Source: Nitrospira sp. UBA2083
GTDB lineage: Bacteria; Nitrospirota; Nitrospiria; Nitrospirales; Nitrospiraceae
Assembly (NCBI GenBank): GCA_002331625.1
Contig: DCZN01000035.1
Span: 24,470 to 30,351, forward strand
Reading direction: 5' to 3'
DNA length: 5,882 nucleotides
Made by a program: the position numbers and the translations under genes. Shown here in pieces: positions 1 to 5,882 of the stretch (within the stretch, counting starts at the first letter, position 1; each line of letters opens with the position of its first letter). Below the pieces are notes generated by a model. The model was not told the DNA's origin, ran no database searches, and worked only from the letters and a program-made list of their open reading frames with translations.

Positions 1-54
1 CCAAACAGAACTTGTTCGACCCGGAGCCCACCCCATTGCCCTTGGCGACGGGAT

Positions 55-99
55 AAAAACCCTTTTCTTTTGTGCGCGAGCAGAAGGCACGACCTGCTC
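55..99 (-). terminator. Weak hairpin downstream of the hydrolase gene
   Basis: Ten bases after the TGA a six-base-pair stem (GAGCAG / CTGCTC, 99-94 with 83-78) closes a 10-base loop. The bases directly after it on the transcript are A-rich rather than U-rich, and a run of five U comes only later (59-55). It could contribute to termination but does not look like a standard intrinsic terminator. Nothing else is recognisable between positions 1 and 108. Confidence 0.2.
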
Positions 100-108
100 C
101 GCCCACAC

Positions 109-1518
109 TCACCCCGCCACCCATCCATACACCCGTCGGCTTGGTTCCGGCCCTTCTTCCAGATAGCTCAGCCTGAGCCGGCCGAGCGCATCCTTCGGGA
201 CCTCATGACGTATCGCTGCGACATCAATCCCGAACACTCTCGCGGAATTGAGTCCAAAAATCTGTTCCTTTGCTCGCCTCGTCAGCGGCTGATACTGATA
301 CCGGTCGATCAATTCCTCAGGGATCTGGAATCGCCGAAACGCCTCGATCTGCCATTGCGGCGTGCCATACCAAATAGAATCAGTCCCCCACAGGACGTGA
401 TCCACGCCGAACGAGCCAACAATCTGTCCCAACAGATGCGCACAGATCAACGGATGAGTCGTCACCAATTGCGCAAAGGTCGACCCCAGTTCCATATAGA
501 TATTGGAGAGAGTCGGCTCCGCCTCCTTCATCCGGCAGAACTCCGTCGTCCAGGGAATCTCACCGGTCTTGGCAAAGACCTGCTCAATCGAGGCCACACT
601 CCGGAGTCCAGAGTGATACACCAAAAAGTTCAGATCTGGGAAGTCCTTCGCCGCCTTGATGAGATCTCTGGGGTGGTTATAGTCCGGGATGGGACCGAGG
701 GGAAGTCCTTTGTGGACACAGATCTGCTTCACCTTGAGTTGTCGCGCCTGCTCCAACATGGGGTAGGCGATCTGTTCGTCATCCATTCGCCAGCCTCGGT
801 CGAATCCCTTTGGGCATGACCCGGTGTAGCATTTCCATGCATCAACCTTGAGCGTGTCAGCCTGCATCGCCATAAATTCCAAATCAGCTGCACCCAACTG
901 GGGGGTCGCCAAGCCATGGGCGAGCATCCGTTGCGAACCGGCCAACCGGTTGATCTCATCGCGAATATGGACCATCTCGTTCGGCGGAACGACGGCTTCT
1001 TGTGGATAGGGGCCAGGCGGCGTGCTGATCAACCCAATGGTGGTCTCGCTATCGAAAAAGACTTCTTTCACGAAATTCTTCCAGGACAAGTCATCGATGA
1101 TCCCCCGATCATCAGCCAGTTTCGGATTGAGTCCCGCCTCACGAATGTGTTTCCTCAACGCCAACAGAGCCTGTTTGGAGACGGCTCCCTTTCGGCTGGC
1201 TTCGGCATCGGAGGGATCGTAGTGGGAACTCACATAATGCGTCTGCACATCAAAAATAAAATGCGGATCTCCCTGTTGCTCAGCAAAGGCCGCAGTTTCG
1301 AACAACTCGATTCCACCGATGCTGAAAAGGGGGCCGAATACCTGGTTCATGGCCAACAGCGCAGCCGCCATCCCGCCGGTCGTGTTCAAGAACTCTCGGC
1401 GCGTGATCCCTCTCCGCGCCGCCGCTTTTTCCACCAACGCTCTCGCGACGCCTTCAGCATGAACCTGCTCCAGGGTTTGGCGAATCGGCGCAAACTCCTC
1501 ATTGGAGACAATCTGCAT
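109..1518 (-). CDS. Tat-type exported metal-dependent hydrolase, amidohydrolase 2 / TIM-barrel family
   Basis: The 469-residue product (from ATG 1518) has the amidohydrolase-2 layout. DVQTH (D90, Q92, H94) lies at the first barrel strand; VDAWKCYTG follows with K229. ICVHKG (H269) and VYHSG (H302) supply further likely metal ligands, and LWGTDS (D380) holds the usual catalytic Asp. Family members hydrolyse or decarboxylate small organic substrates with a Zn-type metal; the substrate here cannot be read. The N-terminus has a twin-arginine motif TRREFLN (R40, R41), a hydrophobic stretch and AAFA before the mature enzyme, so periplasmic location is likely. Start: no candidate has a good Shine-Dalgarno. 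ATG 1518 (MQIVSNEEF) fits remembered relatives and a sensible Tat leader length; ATG 1590 and TTG 1653 are alternatives, but a promoter covers the latter. The stop is TGA 111-109. The gene follows the large TPR gene on the same strand. Confidence 0.9.
   Translation of the reverse strand: MQIVSNEEFAPIRQTLEQVHAEGVARALVEKAAARRGITRREFLNTTGGMAAALLAMNQVFGPLFSIGGIELFETAAFAEQQGDPHFIFDVQTHYVSSHYDPSDAEASRKGAVSKQALLALRKHIREAGLNPKLADDRGIIDDLSWKNFVKEVFFDSETTIGLISTPPGPYPQEAVVPPNEMVHIRDEINRLAGSQRMLAHGLATPQLGAADLEFMAMQADTLKVDAWKCYTGSCPKGFDRGWRMDDEQIAYPMLEQARQLKVKQICVHKGLPLGPIPDYNHPRDLIKAAKDFPDLNFLVYHSGLRSVASIEQVFAKTGEIPWTTEFCRMKEAEPTLSNIYMELGSTFAQLVTTHPLICAHLLGQIVGSFGVDHVLWGTDSIWYGTPQWQIEAFRRFQIPEELIDRYQYQPLTRRAKEQIFGLNSARVFGIDVAAIRHEVPKDALGRLRLSYLEEGPEPSRRVYGWVAG
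1282..1404 (-). other. Twin-arginine (Tat) signal region of the hydrolase
   Basis: TRREFLN matches the (S/T)RRxFLK consensus except at the last position. It is followed by GGMAAALLAMNQVFGPLF, moderately hydrophobic as in Tat signals. AAFA just before EQQGDP is a plausible signal peptidase I site, near residue 79 counted from ATG 1518. The c-region between the hydrophobic stretch and this site is longer than usual, so a retained anchor or no cleavage is possible. Tat export fits a folded, metal-loaded enzyme. Confidence 0.65.
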
Positions 1519-1620
1519 CGGGAGCGCGGTCGGAAAGGTTCTGCCCTTTTGCACGGACTGATTCGCAAAAAGTTTTGGTGCATGTCTCATGACACGACCC
1601 CATTGGCACAAAGCCCGTTG

Positions 1621-1649
1621 ATTGTGTGGAATACCCGCCGCGCTGTCAA
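1621..1649 (-). promoter_or_regulatory. Sigma70-like promoter for the hydrolase gene
   Basis: On the minus strand a perfect -35 box TTGACA (1649-1644) is followed after exactly 17 bases by CACAAT (1626-1621), four of six matches to TATAAT. Transcription would start near 1612-1616, giving a leader of about 25 bases to ATG 1590 or about 95 bases to ATG 1518. It begins 40 bases after the stop codon of the upstream gene. The -10 box is imperfect, so strength is unknown; that it is used is inference. Confidence 0.5.
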
Positions 1650-1688
1650 GCAAGGGATGCGCAGCGGATCGAGAGCGCAGGGAACCGC

Positions 1689-4600
1689 TTATCTGGATTT
1701 TGAGGACGTCGCGGATGCTTTCACCGGAGCAGCGGAGCTCTGCGCGAGAGGAATGTCTACCACCACATCCACTTGAGGATCGGCGTCTTGATCTTTCCCA
1801 TCGTGTCCAACACTGTAGAGGACGCCTTTCTTCATATTCACTAACATCGGCAAGCCCGTATACGGATCGTAAAATCCCTGTCCTGCTTTGGCAATACGGG
1901 TCAGGAGATCACTTTCTGATGAACCACGCCTGAGCCATGCCTGCAGACTGGCGAGGCGGAGATGGGCATCGGTATCGACGGTCAATCCGTTGTACAGATC
2001 CCAGGCAGGCAGCGGCTCAAGCCCGACGACATTTTCAATCGGATTGGTCACATAGTCCGTCACGCCGGCCGCCGGGAAACGGACGTAGTCTTTCCATTTC
2101 GGCATGGAACCATATTGCTTCTCGCCGGCAGCTTTGTAAGACGCCTCATAATATTCGGCATAGTCGTTGAGCCGTCGCTGCTTCGGCAACGGGAGCACGG
2201 ACGCTACTGTCGTATAGATGGACTGGTCTTCAGCCCGCACTGCTTTCAGCTGACCCTCGTATGTCTTTGCGGCTGAGACCAATTCGCTTTGCATGGGCCA
2301 GCGCAGCGAGAGCTCCCCTTGGTCAAGCGGCCGGAGAAACTTTGTGATGCGCCCCAGATGCTTGCCGTCGAAATCCGAGCGGGCCAGCATGCCGGATGCG
2401 ACCGCGATGTCGTCGTTGACCGCCTGCAGGGCCAGCATTTTTACCGAAAGCGTCCTCGCTTGACCCAAGACGGCTCGCCACGTCTCCATATCTGCTTCCA
2501 GTCGATCGACCCCGATATCCGTGCCTTGCACAAATCCATCCGCGACATACAACTGGTGGGCGAACGCCATCGTGACACAAGGTGGATTCCCAGGCTGGCC
2601 ATAGCCCCAATCTTCGAAGGGAAGCTTTTGCCACTGGCTATACCGCTCGAGCGCCATCTGATTCCGGCTGCCCCATCCCTTGATGGTCTCTTGGTTCGCC
2701 TTGAATTGACCGACTGGATCGGACCTGCGGACCCATCCCCGCATCACACTGGCAGATGCGTTCGATCGGTCACCTGTCTCTGACCCTGGAGATCCAAAAC
2801 AGGTCAGTGCCGTCTGACCATCTCGGGCCTCATGTTTTTCATGCGAATCAGCCTGCCGCGAGTCTTGCCCCGCTGATGCCTCGAGTCCCATCAGAATCGT
2901 ATAGCCATTCTTTTTGGAATCCGACAAAGTTCGTTGTGGAATCGTCGTGAAGCTTTGAAAGGCCGGGGCAGGCGGTTCCTCCATGATGACCCAGGTCAGT
3001 GCAATGGCACCAATTCCTAGGGCAACGAACAGTCCTGAAAGCACCACCAGTCCGATGAGCGTGGCCACGATGGCACGCGTGGTCGAGAAACAGGAGTGAA
3101 TAAAACTTGAGATCGCCACACGAATTCGATGCAGCAGCGAACTGGTCGTGCGGGTCGGTTTTGACTCCACGGCACGTTCTCTCGTCTCCGTGGTCTTTGT
3201 GTTTTGTGCTGACTCAAAGAGGACATCCACCGCCGCAGCGGCCACCGACAGCGGCCGGCTGACTTCCTGCGTGTCAGAGATCGGTTGCGGCGCCGGCGCC
3301 ACGGGAGTGACGGGCGGGGCTTGAACGAATCGGATCGACGCACTCCTTTTCACCCACTCTTCTTCTTGAGGAGGAGCAGTTTCCTGAACTGAACTCCGTG
3401 GTTCAGCAGGCGACGCCTCTGCCGATAGATCCTCTCGAATCACATTCGTTGGAGTCTTCTGGCTGACCGACGAAACCGCTCTGGATTCCGATACTGGTTC
3501 TACGACAGTCTGTTCTGGGGGACTAGGCCGCGAGGGCTGCACTTCCTCGCTTCCCGCAGATGCGATCTCCTCAACAGATTGCGAGAGAGACGGCGATGAC
3601 TTCACTTCTGATTTCTGAATCACACTCTCCGAAAGGGCCGTCGCAGGCATTTCCTCCCTATTCAACGCCAAGCTAACGTACTCAGGGCTAGCTGCTTCCT
3701 GAATTGCGGGTGTCTCCACAATCGGCTCGTCGGCCTGGACTGGGGACCCTAGTTCGATGGCCGGTTCCAGGGGCGCCGGCGTCTCCTTGATCGCAGACGG
3801 GCTCGCCAAACGGAATTGGGGTTCTGGTTCTGCGGATTGATCTATTCCTCCCGTCGGTGCGGAGGCCTCTCCTGTTCTATCAACTGCATGCGGTTGCTCA
3901 AGCGTATGGGGTGTTGCCGAATCTTGCACAAGCGAGAACGATTCCAGTTCCGCGATCACAGGACTTGACAGGAGTGGCGGTTGAGATTGGAGTTCATCGT
4001 CGGTTGGTATGCGGCTTGACTCAGCCTGGACCGGCGATTGCTCCACTGCCGGTTCTCTGTTTTCCACCGTTGAAGAATCTGCTTGTACTGGAAGGAGTGA
4101 GATCGTCGCCTCCTGCACCTGATCCCCAGACAGCGGTGCGAGAGATAATCCAGACGCCACGTCAACGTGCGATAGGCTTGGCGTCTCTCTTTCAGGAATC
4201 TCGATCGAGAGACTGTCGTCACGCTGATCCTGCGCGACAGGGACAGCTACCGCTTCGACTGGGGCTTCCTCAAGGCGAACCGCTACAGAATCTTCCGCTA
4301 TCGGTGGCTCCGCTTCCGCCGGTAGGATCGAGATCGTCGCTTCCTGCACCTGATCCCACGGCATCGGTGCGATTACTGATCCGGAAGCCACATCCGCTCC
4401 TGAGGAACTTGGTGCGTCTCTTTCAGGAATCTCGAGCGAGAGACTGTCGTCACGCTGATCCTGTACAACAGGGTCAGCTGGCACTTCGATTGGGGCTTCC
4501 TCAAGACGAGCCGGTACAGGATCTTCCACTGGCAGTGGATCCGTTTGCACCGGTGGGATCACGATCGTCGACTCCTGGACTTGGTCCCAAGGCATCGGTG

Positions 4601-5882
4601 CGATCGATGAGCCGGAAGCCACATCAGCTTGTGACGGACTTGGTGCGTTTCTTTCAGGAATCTCGATGGAGGGGTTCGCCAACTCCTGCCCTTGAGAAGG
4701 CGAGAGCGCTTGTGCGTCGACTGCTGCTTCCTCTAGGCGTGTCGGTGCAGGTTCGGGTGGAGCCTCCTTTACCGGAGGAACCTCACTGACCTTCCAGGCA
4801 CTATTAAATACGGATTCCCACGAAAATCCTGCTTGTTTCCACGGTTCTGATGCCTCACTGGGTAGGGCTTGCGAGGCAGGTGATTCGTCGGACGGACTGG
4901 GGAGCGCTTCCGCCCGCAAGTTGTCGATCGTGGCCGTCTGGGGAGATGCTGTATCAGAATCAGCCGAGGTGGTGTCACACGGAGCGGTTCCCGACACCTG
5001 TTCCGATTTCTGGCACGCAGACGAATCGGCCACCGATGCCACTGGATCGGGTTCCAGTTGTACTACCGGAGTCTCGACGGCGAGAGCCTTCTCCGTCATT
5101 TCAGTGTGAACGTTGCTGAGGATATGTTCTGCCTGGTCAACTGCAGATACCTCTGGCGATGGCACGCCGTGATCGTGACGTTGTGCATCGTGCGCCAGAG
5201 CATCCGTATTGACCGATTCTGTTGTGGGCGACAAAGGTTCTGACGACTGAGCGGGTTCTGATGGAAGCTCCACGACCTCCGGTGGATCTTGAACATCCCA
5301 CGGCATTGCCCCACTCACCGATTCAGGATGACCCGGTTTGCTCTGGCCATCGCCGTGAACTTCTGGTGCTGAAACAGGAGTGGCTGCCTCATCGCTGCTA
5401 GGTTTGCGAACCAGCAGTTCCCCGGTTTCTGGGTCAAAGAAGGAGGCCACGCGGAACGCCACAGGACTCGCAGGGGCGAGTTCCCGGATTTTGGCATAGA
5501 GCTGAGCGGCGTGGAGTGGGTTCTCGGGATCAGGATCCTCGATTAAAATATCGATGGCCTTGCCGTACTCTGTCACTGCCTCAAGCGTGTCTCCCTTTTC
5601 CTGATAAATTGAACCGAGTTGCTCGAGGAACGGCACACATCGCGGCCCTGCCGCTAAATATTCACGCAGTAATGACTCGGCAAGCCAGTAGTCCTGGCGT
5701 TGGAAAGCTTCGGTGATGAGCGAATCGAAGGCTTGTTTCGCAGGAATCAGGCTTCCCAATCGAAGATGGAGTGTGGCAAATAACCGTCTCGCCTCCATAT
5801 TGACTGGGTCGAGGGCAAGCAGTTCCTTGAGTGCCGCAGAAGAACGCCCATACTTTCCGGCGTTCATCTGAGTGATGGCTTC
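1689..5882 (-). CDS. Large TPR / acidic linker / single-TM protein of unknown function (5' partial)
   Basis: I do not recognise a named gene. The frame is open to the window edge and ends at TAA 1691-1689. An ATG lies at 5867 but has no Shine-Dalgarno, and the residues before it (EAITQ) continue the first TPR helix, so the true start is upstream. Residues below are numbered from that ATG. Residues 1-145 are TPR-like helices, including a GKY..A..LKELLALDP repeat core and an EKGDTLEAVTEYGKAI repeat. Residues 152-905 are low-complexity and rich in Pro, Glu, Ser, Ala and Val, with a 77-residue tandem repeat. Residues 903-931 are basic, and 932-961 form one hydrophobic helix. Residues 962-1392 are a folded-looking domain ending in a YSVGxDGxD module. 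Positive-inside places the N-terminus in the cytoplasm and the C-terminus in the periplasm. I infer a scaffold or assembly role bridging cytoplasm and envelope; no catalytic motif is evident. The reading frame is certain, the function is not. Confidence 0.93.
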   Translation of the reverse strand, partial: EAITQMNAGKYGRSSAALKELLALDPVNMEARRLFATLHLRLGSLIPAKQAFDSLITEAFQRQDYWLAESLLREYLAAGPRCVPFLEQLGSIYQEKGDTLEAVTEYGKAIDILIEDPDPENPLHAAQLYAKIRELAPASPVAFRVASFFDPETGELLVRKPSSDEAATPVSAPEVHGDGQSKPGHPESVSGAMPWDVQDPPEVVELPSEPAQSSEPLSPTTESVNTDALAHDAQRHDHGVPSPEVSAVDQAEHILSNVHTEMTEKALAVETPVVQLEPDPVASVADSSACQKSEQVSGTAPCDTTSADSDTASPQTATIDNLRAEALPSPSDESPASQALPSEASEPWKQAGFSWESVFNSAWKVSEVPPVKEAPPEPAPTRLEEAAVDAQALSPSQGQELANPSIEIPERNAPSPSQADVASGSSIAPMPWDQVQESTIVIPPVQTDPLPVEDPVPARLEEAPIEVPADPVVQDQRDDSLSLEIPERDAPSSSGADVASGSVIAPMPWDQVQEATISILPAEAEPPIAEDSVAVRLEEAPVEAVAVPVAQDQRDDSLSIEIPERETPSLSHVDVASGLSLAPLSGDQVQEATISLLPVQADSSTVENREPAVEQSPVQAESSRIPTDDELQSQPPLLSSPVIAELESFSLVQDSATPHTLEQPHAVDRTGEASAPTGGIDQSAEPEPQFRLASPSAIKETPAPLEPAIELGSPVQADEPIVETPAIQEAASPEYVSLALNREEMPATALSESVIQKSEVKSSPSLSQSVEEIASAGSEEVQPSRPSPPEQTVVEPVSESRAVSSVSQKTPTNVIREDLSAEASPAEPRSSVQETAPPQEEEWVKRSASIRFVQAPPVTPVAPAPQPISDTQEVSRPLSVAAAAVDVLFESAQNTKTTETRERAVESKPTRTTSSLLHRIRVAISSFIHSCFSTTRAIVATLIGLVVLSGLFVALGIGAIALTWVIMEEPPAPAFQSFTTIPQRTLSDSKKNGYTILMGLEASAGQDSRQADSHEKHEARDGQTALTCFGSPGSETGDRSNASASVMRGWVRRSDPVGQFKANQETIKGWGSRNQMALERYSQWQKLPFEDWGYGQPGNPPCVTMAFAHQLYVADGFVQGTDIGVDRLEADMETWRAVLGQARTLSVKMLALQAVNDDIAVASGMLARSDFDGKHLGRITKFLRPLDQGELSLRWPMQSELVSAAKTYEGQLKAVRAEDQSIYTTVASVLPLPKQRRLNDYAEYYEASYKAAGEKQYGSMPKWKDYVRFPAAGVTDYVTNPIENVVGLEPLPAWDLYNGLTVDTDAHLRLASLQAWLRRGSSESDLLTRIAKAGQGFYDPYTGLPMLVNMKKGVLYSVGHDGKDQDADPQVDVVVDIPLAQSSAAPVKASATSSKSR
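1692..2984 (-). other. C-terminal periplasmic domain of unknown function
   Basis: About 430 residues after the membrane helix look folded, with a normal aromatic and hydrophobic content unlike the linker. Landmarks in order are NGYTILMGLEA (987-997), LERY (1073-1076), TWRAVLGQARTLSVKMLALQ (1129-1148) followed by NDD, LRWPMQSE, and the terminal DPYTG...LYSVGHDGKD module. From memory, this order (NGYxxLxGLxA, LERY, WRxxLxxARTLxxKM, DPxTGxP) recurs in uncharacterised membrane-anchored bacterial proteins, which I cannot verify here. It has just two cysteines, C1023 and C1097, which could form a disulfide in the periplasm. No catalytic signature is seen. Confidence 0.6.
1749..1883 (-). other. DPxTG / LYSVGxDGxD C-terminal module
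   Basis: Residues 1329-1373 carry DPYTGLPMLVN, then LYSVGHDGKD, then an Asp-rich tail and VDVVVDIP. From family knowledge, many envelope proteins, including pseudopilin-like ones and planctomycete-type proteins, end in DPFTGxPLxYR...LYSVGPDGxDDGG. This copy keeps the frame of that module, but the GG is replaced by QDADPQ. Asp-rich loops of this kind can bind calcium in pseudopilins; whether this one does is inference. Confidence 0.6.
2985..3074 (-). other. Single transmembrane helix of the large protein
   Basis: Residues ~932-961 form an uninterrupted hydrophobic run of about 29 residues (AIVATLIGLVVLSGLFVALG and onward to TWVI). It is preceded by a basic stretch (several Arg, Lys and His at residues 903-931) and followed by acidic EEPP. 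By the positive-inside rule the N-terminal side is cytoplasmic and the C-terminal side is periplasmic. No other comparably hydrophobic segment is seen in the protein. Confidence 0.92.
4077..4754 (-). repeat. In-frame 231-bp (77-residue) tandem repeat array
   Basis: Two full units run from 4667 to 4437 and from 4436 to 4206 (residues 401-477 and 478-554). They are flanked by the tail of an older unit (4754-4668) and the head of a diverged third full-phase unit (4205-4077). Each unit starts with (I/L)EIPER(N/D/E)(A/T)PS, continues with DVASG..IAPMPWDQVQE(S/A)TI, and ends with RLEEAP...VVQDQRDDSLS or a variant. The spacing is exactly 231 bp: the phrase ggaatctcga recurs at 4196, 4427 and 4658. 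The two full units keep long identical DNA stretches around the unit junction (QDQRDDSLS codons), which points to recent duplication. The flanking units are more diverged. Confidence 0.93.
4791..4847 (-). other. Tryptophan-rich island in the linker
   Basis: Residues 341-359 contain three tryptophans (W343, W350, W358) plus two phenylalanines, with a core of FSWESVFNSAWK. This is striking in a linker otherwise almost free of aromatics. The pattern could form a short amphipathic helix and would suit a protein-binding linear motif. The function is unknown and the boundaries are my judgement. Confidence 0.5.
5433..5882 (-). other. TPR-like helical domain of the large protein
   Basis: This part encodes about 145 residues of amphipathic helices with TPR spacing. 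The first unit shows the G-x-Y ... A ... LDP pattern (GKYGRSSAALKELLALDP), followed by EARRLFATLHLRLG. A later unit has LEQLGSIYQEKGDTLEAVTEYGKAI, and then LYAKIRELAPASP. TPR arrays generally bind peptides or partner proteins. The first repeat begins upstream of the window, because the conserved helix A residues precede the first in-window ATG. The family call rests on spacing and residue pattern only, and the exact number of repeats is uncertain. Confidence 0.75.

Larger units (their letters stand above)
3153..5414 (-). other. Acidic Pro/Glu/Ser/Ala-rich disordered linker
   Basis: Residues ~152-905 lack any long hydrophobic core and are dominated by P, E, S, A, V, D and Q, with recurrent short phrases such as LEEAP, VQAD, SLS and PPE. 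This composition predicts an intrinsically disordered, negatively charged segment. It lies before the transmembrane helix and so probably in the cytoplasm. It holds a tandem repeat at residues ~372-597 and several tryptophan-containing short motifs. Likely roles are a flexible spacer or a multi-site docking region; this is inference. The polypeptide frame stays open throughout. Confidence 0.8.

Noticed and set aside
41..71. Plus-strand terminator (GGG, loop, CCC then T-rich run)
   Set aside because: The stem is only three base pairs and no plus-strand gene is seen to its left, so support is too thin.
70..819. 249-residue ORF on the plus strand
   Set aside because: It lies antisense to the hydrolase, whose metal motifs and length identify the real frame. 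The product is rich in Arg, His and Pro without any recognisable domain.
1654..1688. Intrinsic terminator between the two genes
   Set aside because: Short GC-rich inverted matches exist after the TAA, but no stable stem followed by a T run, so read-through from the large gene cannot be excluded.
916..1776. 286-residue ORF on the plus strand
   Set aside because: It is antisense to the hydrolase N-terminus, the promoter gap and the end of the large gene. It crosses gene borders and shows no family motif.
3857..4789. 310-residue plus-strand ORF with internal repeats
   Set aside because: Its repeats only mirror the 231-bp in-frame repeat on the opposite strand (231 is divisible by three, so every frame repeats). 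It is a shadow of the linker.
3153..5414. TonB-like periplasm-spanning Pro-rich linker
   Set aside because: The linker precedes the basic stretch and the TM helix, which places it in the cytoplasm. There is no N-terminal anchor visible and no TonB C-terminal motif.
5865..5867. ATG 5867 as the true start of the large gene
   Set aside because: There is no ribosome binding site before it, the frame stays open to the window edge, and the first TPR helix begins upstream of this codon.

Overview
The window reads as chromosomal DNA from a GC-rich Gram-negative-type bacterium. From remembered resemblance of both proteins to Nitrospira (Nitrospirota) proteins I lean to that genus, but this is an impression and not a database result. 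Both real genes lie on the minus strand, so the window reads biologically from right to left. I see no RNA genes, mobile elements or CRISPR arrays.

Right and centre (5882 down to 1689): one very long gene whose 5' end lies beyond the window. It encodes at least 1392 residues: an N-terminal TPR-type helical region, a ~750-residue acidic Pro/Glu/Ser/Ala-rich linker, a basic juxtamembrane stretch, a single transmembrane helix (about residues 932-961), and a ~430-residue C-terminal region. That region has conserved-looking motifs and ends in a DPxTG...LYSVGxDGxD module. The positive-inside rule puts TPR and linker in the cytoplasm and the C-terminal domain in the periplasm. Inside the linker is a 77-residue (231 bp) in-frame tandem repeat, with two full and two partial copies carrying a Trp-containing motif (MPWDQVQ).

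Left (1518 down to 109): a metal-dependent hydrolase of the amidohydrolase 2 / TIM-barrel type with an N-terminal twin-arginine motif, so probably exported folded. Its ORF can be extended to a TTG at 1653, but a good sigma70-like promoter (TTGACA, 17 bp spacer, CACAAT at 1649-1621) sits on that extension, so translation probably starts at ATG 1518 or ATG 1590. The promoter suggests the hydrolase can be transcribed independently of the upstream gene, although no strong terminator separates them.

The two genes are adjacent and co-directional, and both may place domains in the cell envelope; nothing in the sequence shows that they work together. The most notable element is the large TPR/linker/TM/periplasmic protein, whose topology resembles FimV-type polarity or assembly proteins with the domain order reversed. 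The 108 bases at the left end hold no gene I can support.
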